31,216 nt of DNA, taken from the NCBI GenBank assembly GCA_023228765.1, contig JALOAM010000016.1, positions 1 through 31,216 on the forward strand, written 5' to 3'. The translations under genes were made by a program, and so were the position numbers. Source of the DNA: Dehalococcoidia bacterium (GTDB lineage: Bacteria; Chloroflexota; Dehalococcoidia; UBA2979). Below, in pieces: positions 8,824-16,294 of the stretch (positions within the stretch are counted from its first letter, which is position 1; every line of letters begins with the position of its first letter). Below the pieces are notes generated by a model. It was given only the letters and a program-made list of their open reading frames with translations. It had not been told where the DNA came from and did not search any database.

Positions 8824-9596
8824 TGGTTGCCTTGGTCGTCCAGCGGACTGAGCGGCGCGGGGTCGGGATGTCGCGGGTCGCACTCCTCGAGGGTCTGTTC
8901 CCCGCCAGCGTGAGGGCCGCCGAGGCGTCCGAGGACGACTTCGGAGGCCAACTCTGGCCGTCGGAGCAAGCGCTCATCGAGTCGGCGGTGGCCGCGCGGC
9001 GCCGTGAGTTCACCGGTGGGCGCGTGCTTGCTCGACGTCTGATGGCGGACCTCAACCTCCCCGAGCGGGCGATCCTCAGCGGGCCCGACCGTGCCCCCAC
9101 CTGGCCGGAGGGCGTCGTGGGGTCGATCTCGCACACCGGGGACCGCTGCGTCGTCGCGGTTGCTCCTCGAACGGCCATCGCGATGCTCGGCCTGGACATC
9201 GAGGTATGTCGCGACCTCGATCGTGATCTCTGGCCCGAGGTCTGCGCGCCGGAGGAGCTCGCCTGGCTGGCCGAGCAACCGGCGGAGGATCGCGGCTGGC
9301 TCGCGACGCTGCTCTTCAGTGCAAAGGAGTGCGGGTACAAGGGCGAGTACCCGCTGACTCAGACGTTCGTGGACTTTCAGCAGGGACGCGTCGCCGTGCA
9401 TCGGGAGTCTGACACTGAGGGGACGTTCGAGGTCGGGTATCCCGAGGAGGTTGCAAGCCGCCTGCCGGTCCCGAATCCCCGTGGTCGCTGGACGATCCGC
9501 GAAGGCCTCGTGATCACGGCGCTGGCCGTTACCCAGCCTCCTGGTGACGCTCCACTTCGAGGATCCCCGAGGACTGAGCGACCCCGGACAGCGTGA
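8823..9596 (+). CDS. 4'-phosphopantetheinyl transferase, EntD/Sfp type
   Basis: A 257-residue enzyme that transfers phosphopantetheine from CoA to the serine of carrier proteins, here presumably Ser416 of the NRPS fragment and Ser1801 of the PKS. Visible family signatures: WPEGVVGSISHT (94-105), the Mg-binding GLDIE with Asp125 and Glu127, and FSAKECGYKG with Lys168 and Glu169. The N-terminal stretch LLEGLFPASV resembles EntD proteins. The ATG at 8823 overlaps the hydrolase stop (TGATG), which supports coupling; an internal ATG at 8868 (MSRVALLEG) would give a length closer to EntD and is the main alternative. The last 68 bp overlap the tail of a gene on the other strand. Confidence 0.93.
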   Translation: MVALVVQRTERRGVGMSRVALLEGLFPASVRAAEASEDDFGGQLWPSEQALIESAVAARRREFTGGRVLARRLMADLNLPERAILSGPDRAPTWPEGVVGSISHTGDRCVVAVAPRTAIAMLGLDIEVCRDLDRDLWPEVCAPEELAWLAEQPAEDRGWLATLLFSAKECGYKGEYPLTQTFVDFQQGRVAVHRESDTEGTFEVGYPEEVASRLPVPNPRGRWTIREGLVITALAVTQPPGDAPLRGSPRTERPRTA

Positions 9597-10209
9597 CCGG
9601 GTCGATCGGGCAGGCCACGAGCCCGATGCCCTGGTGTCCGCCGACCGCCTCGTGCGCCAGGGCATCGAGGCAGAAGTAGTCGAAGCTCCCCTCGACGTAG
9701 GGGTTGATGGGCACCGTCGACCGCTGGCCGGGAAGCAGCTGCACGCTGATCGCGAACCGCGGGACCGTGAACACGAGCGGCTGGTTGCCCTCGTTCCGCA
9801 CGAGGACCTCGGGCGGCAGATCGGCCGGGACCGCCAGGTACGAGGTGCTGCATCCGTTGTCCGTGAGGATGAGGGCGCGCGCGCTCGATGAGGTTGCGGT
9901 CGCGACGCCTGGTGTCGCCGTCGGCTTTGTCGCAGGTGTTGTCTCGGCGGTCGGGAGCACCGTCACGGATGCGGGCAGGGTAGGGGTGTCTGGGGGTGGG
10001 GTGTCCGAGGCAGTGGGAGAGCTCTGCGGCGTCGGCGAGGTTGTCATGGTGACCCCGCGATCCTCGACCCGTTCGTCGCGAGCAGGAGCCGCCGAGGGCG
10101 TCGTCGCCTCGAGCGGCAACGTGTCGGAGCCTGGTCCCGCGGAGCAGGAGATCATCGTCAGGGCGATGATCCCGAGCACCACGGACCGTGCGGCAGAGGC
10201 AGTTCGCAT
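9529..10209 (-). CDS. Cupredoxin-like lipoprotein
   Basis: 226 residues from the ATG at 10209. The N-terminus is a lipoprotein signal peptide (RSVVLGIIALTMISC) with the acylated Cys at 22, followed by a Pro/Thr/Ser/Ala-rich linker of about 70 residues that would hold the domain off the membrane. The C-terminal domain of about 110 residues has a beta-sandwich look: EVLVRNEGNQPLVF, then GSFDYFCLDALAHE, as in cupredoxins where a Cys and a downstream His bind copper. The first copper His expected in the N-terminal half is not evident, so metal binding is uncertain. The open frame extends upstream to 10740 but the signal peptide fixes the start at 10209. The gene is convergent with the PPTase and overlaps it; it diverges from the acyltransferase. 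Confidence 0.8.
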   Translation of the reverse strand: MRTASAARSVVLGIIALTMISCSAGPGSDTLPLEATTPSAAPARDERVEDRGVTMTTSPTPQSSPTASDTPPPDTPTLPASVTVLPTAETTPATKPTATPGVATATSSSARALILTDNGCSTSYLAVPADLPPEVLVRNEGNQPLVFTVPRFAISVQLLPGQRSTVPINPYVEGSFDYFCLDALAHEAVGGHQGIGLVACPIDPVTLSGVAQSSGILEVERHQEAG

Positions 10210-10362
10210 GGGCCCAGTATTCCATGCGCAAGGCGGTGGCCACCATCCTCGATGTCTGTTCGGTGCAGCCCCGGTGAGGGTGCCCACTTTCTTCAGACGC
10301 ACGCTCAATCGCCGGGGTGCACGCTGGACGTAGTCAGTTGGACGGGAGCGATCGTCATACCC

Positions 10363-11013
10363 ATGCGCATGGCTCGATCTGTCGTGTCGCGACTCCGCGC
10401 CGATGGGCCTCGGTGGCTTCTCACGGCCGCGGGCCAGTACCTCCGTGCTCGCTGGGCCCTCCGAGGGGCGACGTCCGCGGGGAGGGTGCGTCTTCGTGGG
10501 CGCCTGCAGCTCCACAACTACGGCCGCACCATCATCGGCGACCGCGTCCGCCTTGACGGGACGATCGTGCCGCTCGACTTCACCTGTGGTGAGGAGGCCT
10601 TGCTCGAGATCGGCGAGGGCACCTTCATCAACTACGGGACCAGCATTGGCGCCACGGAACGCGTGAGCATCGGTCGGAACTGCGACATCGGTCAGTACGC
10701 GATCATCCTGGACAACGACTTCCACTCGACCGTCGAGCACACCTCACCCGGCGTCTCGCGCCCCGTGGTGATCGAGGACGACGTCTGGATCGGAGCGCGC
10801 GTCGCCATCCTGCCGGGCGCTCACATCGGGCGTGGCGCGGTCATCGGCACGCACTCCGTCGTGCGCGGGCACATCCCGCCGAGGACGCTCGCGGCCGGCG
10901 TGCCCGCTCGCGTGGTGCGCTACCTCGACGCTCCCGAACACACCGAGGCTGGCGCGGAACCGGACACCGAGGCCGCCGCTGAAGGTCGACTCGCTCCGAC
11001 AATTCCGAACTAG
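10363..11013 (+). CDS. Left-handed beta-helix (hexapeptide) acyltransferase
   Basis: About 216 residues. From residue 45 on the protein shows imperfect hexapeptide repeats (IIGDRVRLDG, LEIGEG, VSIGRNCDIG, VVIEDDVWIGARV, AHIGRGAVIG) and the closing AAGVPARVV typical of sugar or antibiotic O-acetyltransferases (CysE/LacA/WbbJ superfamily). His121 in LDNDFHS is the probable catalytic base. The C-terminal 25 residues are acidic and low-complexity. The frame is open from 10252 with ATG, but the first 37 residues of that version look non-coding; ATGs at 10363 and 10369 are preferred although GGGAG at 10344-10348 is a little far. It sits 77 bp before an epimerase, so it may modify a sugar made by that enzyme. 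Confidence 0.85.
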   Translation: MRMARSVVSRLRADGPRWLLTAAGQYLRARWALRGATSAGRVRLRGRLQLHNYGRTIIGDRVRLDGTIVPLDFTCGEEALLEIGEGTFINYGTSIGATERVSIGRNCDIGQYAIILDNDFHSTVEHTSPGVSRPVVIEDDVWIGARVAILPGAHIGRGAVIGTHSVVRGHIPPRTLAAGVPARVVRYLDAPEHTEAGAEPDTEAAAEGRLAPTIPN

Positions 11014-11090
11014 CTTTCGCATTGTCCCTACGTCTCCTCACCCGCTCTGGCGTTTCATAACCGTATGAACATCAGCAGCGGGGAGATTCG

Positions 11091-12044
11091 ATGAGAGTTC
11101 TGATCACGGGCACCTCTGGAATGATCGGAAGCTCTCTCTCCGAGCGCCTGTTAGAGCAAGGCCACGACGTCATCCCCGTCGACCGACTGCCGAACCGTTG
11201 GAGTCCCGTCATTGACGCGATGACGCGGCGCGTTGATCTGCTGGATGAATGTGCCGTGGAAACCCTGCCGACGGATGTCGACTGGGTGATCCACCTGGCG
11301 GCCAACGCCCGCGTCCACGACCTTGTCGTGGACCCTCGTGGCGCCCGGGAGAACATGATCACCGCGTTCAACGCGATCGAGCTCGCGCGTCGCGCCGGCG
11401 CGTTCTGCGTGTTCGCCTCCAGCCGCGAGGTCTACGGGAACCAGGGCTTCGATACCTACACCGAGGATCTGGTCGACCCCGAGCAGCTCGAGAGCCCGTA
11501 CGCCGCCTCGAAGCTCGCGGGCGAGGTCATGCTGCGCTCCTACGGGCGGGCGTATGGCCTGTCGCACTGCGTCGTCCGGTTCTCGAACGTCTACGGACGC
11601 AACGACACGAGTGACCGGTTCGTCCCGATCGTCTTCAAGCGACTCCTGGACGAACGAGGGCCGCAGCCGATCACGATCTACGGCAAGGACAAGTCGCTCG
11701 ACTTCACCTACCTGGACGACACGCTGGACGGCATCGAGCTGATCCTGAACCAGCCGGAGCGAGCGAACACGCGGACGTTCAACCTCTCGCGAGGGCAGCG
11801 TGCGACGCTCATCGAGGCGGCCGAGATGATCGCGGAGCGCGTCGGGCGCCCCCTCGAACTGATCATTGCCGACTCGCGCCCGGGTGAGGTCACTCACTAC
11901 CAGGGCGACATCGAGGCGGCCCGGACGCACCTCGGCTACGCGCCGAGCCGCGACCTGTGGGAGGGCCTGCACACCGCGGCCGCCTGGTACGCGGACCGCT
12001 ACCGCCACGCCGAGGCAGACCGCCTGCTTCCCGCCGTCGACTAG
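11091..12044 (+). CDS. NAD-dependent sugar-nucleotide epimerase/dehydratase (extended SDR)
   Basis: 317 residues. Rossmann dinucleotide motif GTSGMIG (7-13) at the N-terminus and the extended-SDR active site Ser111 (FASSREVYG), Tyr137 and Lys141 (SPYAASK). RFSNVYG and DFTYLDD are also typical of the UDP-glucose 4-epimerase/GDP-mannose 4,6-dehydratase class (WcaG-like). The exact substrate cannot be read from the sequence. A strong ribosome binding site, GGGGAG at 11080-11085, lies 5 bp before the ATG. It shares direction with the acyltransferase upstream and ends shortly before a perfect bidirectional terminator, so these two genes look like a small surface-sugar unit. Confidence 0.93.
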   Translation: MRVLITGTSGMIGSSLSERLLEQGHDVIPVDRLPNRWSPVIDAMTRRVDLLDECAVETLPTDVDWVIHLAANARVHDLVVDPRGARENMITAFNAIELARRAGAFCVFASSREVYGNQGFDTYTEDLVDPEQLESPYAASKLAGEVMLRSYGRAYGLSHCVVRFSNVYGRNDTSDRFVPIVFKRLLDERGPQPITIYGKDKSLDFTYLDDTLDGIELILNQPERANTRTFNLSRGQRATLIEAAEMIAERVGRPLELIIADSRPGEVTHYQGDIEAARTHLGYAPSRDLWEGLHTAAAWYADRYRHAEADRLLPAVD

Positions 12045-12103
12045 ACCGGCGGCTAGGACCGCGGCTAGGCCCGTCGACCAGCGGCCAGACCGCGCGCGTA
12101 GAC

Positions 12104-12153
12104 ACGGACACACAGAGGAGGCTCCCCGTCGGGAGCCTCCTCTGTGTGTCCGT
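12104..12153. terminator. Bidirectional intrinsic terminator, 23-bp perfect stem
   Basis: Bases 12104-12126 pair perfectly with 12131-12153 around the 4-base loop CGTC. The hairpin lies between the convergent epimerase gene and the secreted-protein gene, 60 bp after the first stop and 16 bp after the second. There is only a short T-poor tail on either side, so it may act as a strong processing or pausing hairpin as well as a terminator. Confidence 0.85.
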
Positions 12154-12168
12154 TCCGCTGATCGAGGT

Positions 12169-13638
12169 CTATCGAGCCCAGATCACGAAGTCACGCGCGT
12201 GATACGGGCCCTCGTACCAGCCGTCCGGTGAGAACCGGAACTCCACGCTGGTCGCCCCGGCCGGGACCGGGTGCCAGTAACTGGAGGCGTGCTCTGCGTG
12301 GTACGAGCTGTAGAGCACGCTCTGCTGCTTGTGCGCACGCTCCCAGGTCCGCCCGCCATCGAAGGAGAGTTCGATCGTGCCCTGGCCGCTGAACCGGAGG
12401 TTGCTGCCCTGGCCGGCCGGCTCGTCGAACGTCACGACGTCGCCGGTGCGCTGCACCATCCTTCGGTCGCCGTGGTTCATGTCGAACGCGACGGCCGGGG
12501 TGATGCGGACGTTGTCCCAGTGCCAGGTGGTCGGACCGCAGGTGGACGCATTCATCCGAGAGTTCGCGGTCCCACAGTCCTTCGCCGGGTTGTAGCTGTG
12601 GTGCCCGAGCTGGACGACACCCTGCGTGAAGTTCACGGAGATGTCCGCCTCGGCCAAGACCAGGCCGTAGTCCGGCATCCAGAACTGGATGTGGTCCTGC
12701 GAGATGAGCAGCTCGAAGCGGTCACGCCGCGAGGCGTCCGGCTCCAGGACGTTGTCCCACTCCGGGTCGAAGCCGCAGAAGCTCGTCTCGTTCACCGTGT
12801 CCCGGCCGTTGACGAAGGCAGAGACGTGGAAGCGGTTACAGCCACGGTCGAGCTCAATGTGGATGGCGTTCACGGGAGCGCCCTGCAGGTCCACTTCGCC
12901 CTCGCCCGGGTTGTACGGGACGGCGAGGTTGTCGCCCCACGGGGTCACCCAGATGTCGATCCAGTCACGCCCGGAGGCCCGGAACGTGGACATGTCGAAG
13001 CTGATGCTCGCGGTCCCGCGGGAGAAGTCGACCATCGCGTTCGGCGTCATGTACAGGAGTCCATAGCCGCTCGCGTTGAGGGCGGTCATGACGTGATCGC
13101 GACAGATAAAGATCGTGTCGTCGTACGAAGTAACGGTGTGCGTCGTGGGCGGGCCCTCGCACGTGGCGCTGTGGTGCGCCTGCATCGGTTCGATGCGCTC
13201 CCAGGTGGAGGCGTCGCGCGAGTGCACGTTCAGCGTCCACGAGGGGCTGACGAAGGGCGTCGGGCGAGAGGGCGTCCCGGAGAACGTCTCGAGGAACACC
13301 GCACCGTCGACCACGGTCGGGGTAGTCGCAGTCCGAGTGGGGGTAGGAGTCGGGGTGGGGGTCGCCGTCGCGCCGGGACGCGGCGCGGAGGTGGCTGTCG
13401 GGGTCGGGGTGACGTTCGTTACCGGCTTGGACGTGTTGCCGGTCTTCGGCGTTGCCGTCGGCGTCAGAGTGCTGGTGGGCTTCTGTGAGCCCTGGTTGGA
13501 CGTATCAGACGGCGTCCAAGCTCCCCAGGGCTTCGTAGTCGTGCTGTTTTCGTGGGGTAACGAATGGGTCGATCCGGAGACCGTTGCCGCCGCCGCGAAG
13601 ATCGCGACGATGACAGCAAAGATCTTTAAAAACTGCAT
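12169..13638 (-). CDS. Secreted Pro/Thr-linker protein with lectin-like beta-sandwich
   Basis: 489 residues. Signal peptide at about 1-22 (MQFLKIFAVIVAIFAAAATV), then a Thr/Pro/Ala-rich stalk at about 54-108, then a Cys-containing domain at about 112-385 with FLETFSG, a DIWVTPWG strand and the closing WHWDNVRI. That pattern is common in concanavalin-like sugar-binding or glucanase-like folds. The last 100 residues (ELSFDGGRTWERA, VEFRFSPDG, ARDFVIWA) look like a small accessory beta domain. No catalytic motif is recognisable, so a binding or structural role is as likely as hydrolysis. Six or more Cys suggest disulfides and export. A good ribosome binding site (AGGAG) precedes the ATG by about 6 bp. 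Codon use in the first 20 residues is less GC-rich than in neighbouring genes. Confidence 0.82.
   Translation of the reverse strand: MQFLKIFAVIVAIFAAAATVSGSTHSLPHENSTTTKPWGAWTPSDTSNQGSQKPTSTLTPTATPKTGNTSKPVTNVTPTPTATSAPRPGATATPTPTPTPTRTATTPTVVDGAVFLETFSGTPSRPTPFVSPSWTLNVHSRDASTWERIEPMQAHHSATCEGPPTTHTVTSYDDTIFICRDHVMTALNASGYGLLYMTPNAMVDFSRGTASISFDMSTFRASGRDWIDIWVTPWGDNLAVPYNPGEGEVDLQGAPVNAIHIELDRGCNRFHVSAFVNGRDTVNETSFCGFDPEWDNVLEPDASRRDRFELLISQDHIQFWMPDYGLVLAEADISVNFTQGVVQLGHHSYNPAKDCGTANSRMNASTCGPTTWHWDNVRITPAVAFDMNHGDRRMVQRTGDVVTFDEPAGQGSNLRFSGQGTIELSFDGGRTWERAHKQQSVLYSSYHAEHASSYWHPVPAGATSVEFRFSPDGWYEGPYHARDFVIWAR
13315..13479 (-). repeat. Low-complexity Thr/Pro repeat in coding sequence
   Basis: Imperfect short repeats of ACCCCGAC-like units (read on the minus strand) encode residues about 54-108 of the secreted protein, including PTPTPTPTRTATTPT. 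This is a stalk between signal peptide and domain and a likely site of replication slippage or length variation between strains. Confidence 0.75.
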
Positions 13639-14065
13639 TCGGACTCCTTCCTCCGCAGATTTCGGCCTGACATCCCCGGATTAAACGAGACAGACGCATC
13701 ATTCGTGCGTCGGTTTGACTCGCAAGTCCGAAATTGAAATACGAAGACTGTCATTTCGGCACGAGATGCGAGTTCCAAGGGGCGGGAGCTGACGAAAGCT
13801 TGGCAGCGAGCGCTTCGAAAGCGCTTCAATCCTAGGCCACGCGCACTCGCTGACGGGTGCCTGACGATATCGACTGAGGCCCTCCTACGAGGACTCGACC
13901 ATTCATCAACGTGGGCGGATCGATGCGTACGAGGGAGCACAAGAGAGGGCAGTCGACTCTGCGGCCCGTGAGCAATCAACGATGCCCGTGAATCGCAGCG
14001 CAGAAGATTATGGGTTTGACATGCGACACGATGTGCCACCCGCCGAAGCTGCTCGGACTCGACGG
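13639..14065. other. 427-bp gene-free region
   Basis: Lies between the start of the secreted-protein gene (minus) and the 3' end of the receiver-only gene (also minus). It is visibly less GC-rich than its surroundings. It should hold the promoter of the secreted-protein gene, but no convincing -35/-10 pair was found; a TTTAAT hexamer on the minus strand (13680-13685) lacks a partner. It also contains a tandem AGCGCTTC motif at 13809-13827 and a small inverted repeat near 13692-13710. Open frames in it show no domain and unusual composition. Confidence 0.6.
13809..13827. promoter_or_regulatory. Tandem AGCGCTTC motif, possible operator
   Basis: Two copies of AGCGCTTC at 13809-13816 and 13820-13827, 11 bp apart, that is about one helical turn. 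Each contains the palindrome AGCGCT. Same-face direct repeats of this spacing are typical of OmpR-type winged-helix binding sites, and three such regulators are encoded within 7 kb. The regulator and target are inferred, not shown. Confidence 0.3.
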
Positions 14066-14482
14066 CTATCGCGCGGACAGCGCCACGACCTCGGGCGCCT
14101 TCACGTTCGGGCGGGCCGTCGGGGCGGCCTTCCGCTTCGGGCGCGGGATCGACGCGTCGATGAGGCGGACGAGCTCCGGTGGGTGGAACGGCTTCAGGAC
14201 GAGCCGCGCGGAAAGTGCTTCCTCGGTCGGCAGGACGCCGCAGACCTCTTCCGCGAGGAGGAAGAGACGGCTGCTCCCCACGCGGTCAGCGAGGCGAGAC
14301 AACTGCGAGCAGACCGCCGCGTCCACGCGCTCGAAGTCCGCGATGAAGGCGTCGGCGTGCGCTCCGGCCTGGATGCACGAGTCGATCGAGGCGTAGTAGC
14401 TGACGATCCAGCCGCGCCGCTGGGCGGCACCCGCGAGCACGTGAGCCTGGACCAGGTCAGGGCTGACGATGGTGAGGTGCAT
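14066..14482 (-). CDS. Receiver-domain-only regulator (MHL subfamily)
   Basis: 138 residues with a CheY-like pattern: a first strand MHLTIVSPDLVQ with a reduced acidic pocket, Asp49 at the phosphoacceptor position (DAFIADFERVD), and the conserved Lys in LVLKPFHPPEL. A basic, Pro/Ala-rich tail of about 25 residues follows; there is no DNA-binding domain. It starts 10 bp after the stop of the preceding receiver gene, with which it shares the opening (MHL, then VQA.VL..AA.RRG), so the two form a tandem duplication in one operon. The Thr/Ser of the switch is replaced by Ala (LFLLAEE), so signalling may be weak or phosphorylation-independent. No partner kinase is in the window. Confidence 0.75.
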   Translation of the reverse strand: MHLTIVSPDLVQAHVLAGAAQRRGWIVSYYASIDSCIQAGAHADAFIADFERVDAAVCSQLSRLADRVGSSRLFLLAEEVCGVLPTEEALSARLVLKPFHPPELVRLIDASIPRPKRKAAPTARPNVKAPEVVALSAR

Positions 14483-14492
14483 AGCGTGCTCT

Positions 14493-15032
14493 CTACCCGA
14501 AGGCGCTGATCGCCCGGGGATTCCGCCAGCGGCCCAGCCCGGAGGCGGCGGTGCTCGTGCGAGACGAGTCGTCGTAGTACTGGCCTGACTCTCGACCGAG
14601 GACCACGAGACGGTCTGGACCGCCGCCCATGATCGGCGCGCCGTGCATGCCGACGAGCCGTGTCGAGAGGTGATCAGCCATCAGGGCGCCCTCGACGAGG
14701 TCGAGGAAGGCCGGGATGTGGAAGGGCTTCATCTGGACATAATGCACCGCGGCGGGAAGGCTGACGCCCTTCGACGCCAGGTGCTCTGCCAGCACGAACA
14801 CATGTGCCTCGGGCCAGGTCTTCAGGCACCGGTTCACCACGGCGGTCGACCAGCGGTCGAGACGCTCGACGTCCACGATGACGACCGTCGGCGACTCCTC
14901 ATCGACCTCAGCCGTCGCCGAGATCGAGTTCGCCCCGGAGCCCCGTACCGATGTCGTAAACCCTCGGCGTCGTGCGGCGGCTGTCAGGACACGAGCCTGG
15001 ACGTCGTCGTCGCTCAGCATGACCAGGTGCAC
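14493..15032 (-). CDS. Receiver-domain-only regulator (MHL subfamily)
   Basis: 179 residues from a GTG at 15032 with GAGG about 5 bp upstream. The receiver has the acidic pocket SDDD (7-10), Asp54 (VVIVDVERLD) as phosphoacceptor and Lys in QMKPFHIP. It is the best candidate of the seven local receivers for real phosphorylation, although the switch Thr/Ser is Ala (FVLAEH). About 55 residues after the receiver show no recognised domain. It is first in a two-gene operon with the 14066-14482 paralogue and diverges from the winged-helix regulator at 15317. Confidence 0.75.
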   Translation of the reverse strand: MHLVMLSDDDVQARVLTAAARRRGFTTSVRGSGANSISATAEVDEESPTVVIVDVERLDRWSTAVVNRCLKTWPEAHVFVLAEHLASKGVSLPAAVHYVQMKPFHIPAFLDLVEGALMADHLSTRLVGMHGAPIMGGGPDRLVVLGRESGQYYDDSSRTSTAASGLGRWRNPRAISAFG

Positions 15033-15316
15033 GCGGACCTCAAATCACTGTCAGACGGCGGAGGGATCCGCCGACCACAGGGCAGAAGTTACCGATGGGC
15101 CTCTGACCAAACTCTTACCGAGGGCACCCGATAAGCTGCCGGAAGAGCGGCAGACGCCCTCCGGGAGGCAGGTTTACCGTTTCTTTCCCATTCCTGTCAT
15201 AATTTCTTCCCTCTAGTGGGGACGCTCTGCTGACCAGCCCTCGACTGTTCGGCGACGATGGCGCAGTTGAATGATGAGCGGCTGAGGCGTGCTGCGCTAT
15301 TAGCCAGAAAGTACCC
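15033..15316. promoter_or_regulatory. Divergent intergenic region between two regulators
   Basis: 284 bp between the divergently transcribed receiver genes. The central part (about 15175-15215) is AT-richer than the surroundings and contains CATAAT on the plus strand at about 15198, a plausible -10 without a good -35. A small CCTC/GAGG hairpin lies at about 15160. If used, the plus transcript would have a leader of about 110 bases. Confidence 0.35.
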
Positions 15317-16267
15317 ATGAACGCGATGGATCGAGATTCGATTCGGCGGCAGTCACAAGATCTCTTCGGCCAAGAAGAGACATCGGAGATCAGGCTGCCT
15401 TCATTCGATCGAATCGACGAGCTGATCGAAGGGGCACCACGACAGGAATTGTCGTCCGCCACCTTCTCGTCATCTTCGATGGATGTCGAGAAGCTAGAGA
15501 TCGACGGTGTCTCCGCCGTGAGTCAGATGCTGTCCATCCTCGTGCTCGATACCGATCCTGAATACGTTGAGATCATCGGCGACACGCTGAGTGGTGAGCC
15601 CTACCAGCTGAGTCTCACGACCGTGGATTCGGTGGCCGTTGCCCGAATGCGTGGGGCCGCCTTTGACCTCGTCATCATGGAGGTCAGCGAGCGGCTCCTG
15701 GACGAGACGGTCCAGCTGGTGCGTCAGTTCGTCCGTCTGCGGCCCCACCTCGGGCTGATCTTCACCTCTCACTCACGGTTGTCGGTCACCGAGACCAGGA
15801 CGCTCTACGACGCGGGCGCCGACGATTACATCGAGAAGCCGTTCCATCCCGCGCTGTTCGTGATGCGGGTCGCTGCCGTTGCCCGGCGGACGCGCCTCCA
15901 CATGAGCGCCCGCATCGATGGAGGGCTCCCCGGCCTCCACCTGGACGCGCGCGAGGGTGTCGCCCGGTACTGCGGACAGGACCTGGGCCTCACCATCACC
16001 GAGTTCCTGATGCTGCACGAGCTGTGTCTGATGCCGGGATCGGTGGTGCCGTACGTGCGGCTCAACGCCCGGATCCTCGGCAACCTGACGCCGGACGACG
16101 GCTCGACACTCCGCACCCACGTGAGCAGCCTCCGCCGGAAGCTGCAGGCCGCGACGATCGACCCCGAGATCGTCTCGACGGAGCGTGGCGTCGGCTATGC
16201 GCTCCGCATCCCCGCTCACCTCCTGAAGCCACCAGAGGACAAAGGCTCAACAGCCGTTGGACGCTGA
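15317..16267 (+). CDS. OmpR-type response regulator, pseudo-receiver with Glu at the phosphosite
   Basis: 316 residues: a hydrophilic N-terminal extension (1-70), a receiver (about 71-190) and an OmpR/PhoB winged helix (about 205-305). In the receiver the phosphoacceptor Asp is replaced by Glu122 (DLVIMEVSER); the acidic pocket (VLDTDPEY) and Lys in EKPFHP remain. Glu here often mimics the phosphorylated state, so the protein may be constitutively active. The DNA-binding domain is intact: LTITEFLMLHEL, then LRTHVSSLRRKL as recognition helix and STERGVGYAL as wing. No Shine-Dalgarno is evident before 15317; the internal ATG at 15527 (MLSILVLD) would give a normal-length regulator. It is followed after 27 bp by the phosphoglycerate kinase gene in the same direction. 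Confidence 0.85.
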   Translation: MNAMDRDSIRRQSQDLFGQEETSEIRLPSFDRIDELIEGAPRQELSSATFSSSSMDVEKLEIDGVSAVSQMLSILVLDTDPEYVEIIGDTLSGEPYQLSLTTVDSVAVARMRGAAFDLVIMEVSERLLDETVQLVRQFVRLRPHLGLIFTSHSRLSVTETRTLYDAGADDYIEKPFHPALFVMRVAAVARRTRLHMSARIDGGLPGLHLDAREGVARYCGQDLGLTITEFLMLHELCLMPGSVVPYVRLNARILGNLTPDDGSTLRTHVSSLRRKLQAATIDPEIVSTERGVGYALRIPAHLLKPPEDKGSTAVGR

Positions 16268-16294
16268 CACCGCACCCTCCGAGGACGGAGGAAT

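Noticed and set aside
10252..10362. Upstream extension of the hexapeptide acyltransferase
   Set aside because: Added residues do not resemble the family and would overlap the divergent promoter region.
11065..11094. Nine-codon leader peptide overlapping the epimerase start (ATGA)
   Set aside because: No ribosome binding site of its own and no regulatory residue run; probably chance.
13315..13479. Short repeats considered as a CRISPR or minisatellite
   Set aside because: The units are irregular, in frame and encode a Thr/Pro stalk; there are no unique spacers.
12271..13488. 405-codon plus-strand frame opposite the secreted protein
   Set aside because: Val/Arg/Gly-rich with no recognisable domain; the minus strand has a signal peptide, ribosome binding site and stalk.
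13626..14039. 137-codon minus-strand frame in the gene-free region
   Set aside because: No ribosome binding site, no domain, Ser/Arg-rich, and overlaps the start and signal peptide of the secreted-protein gene.
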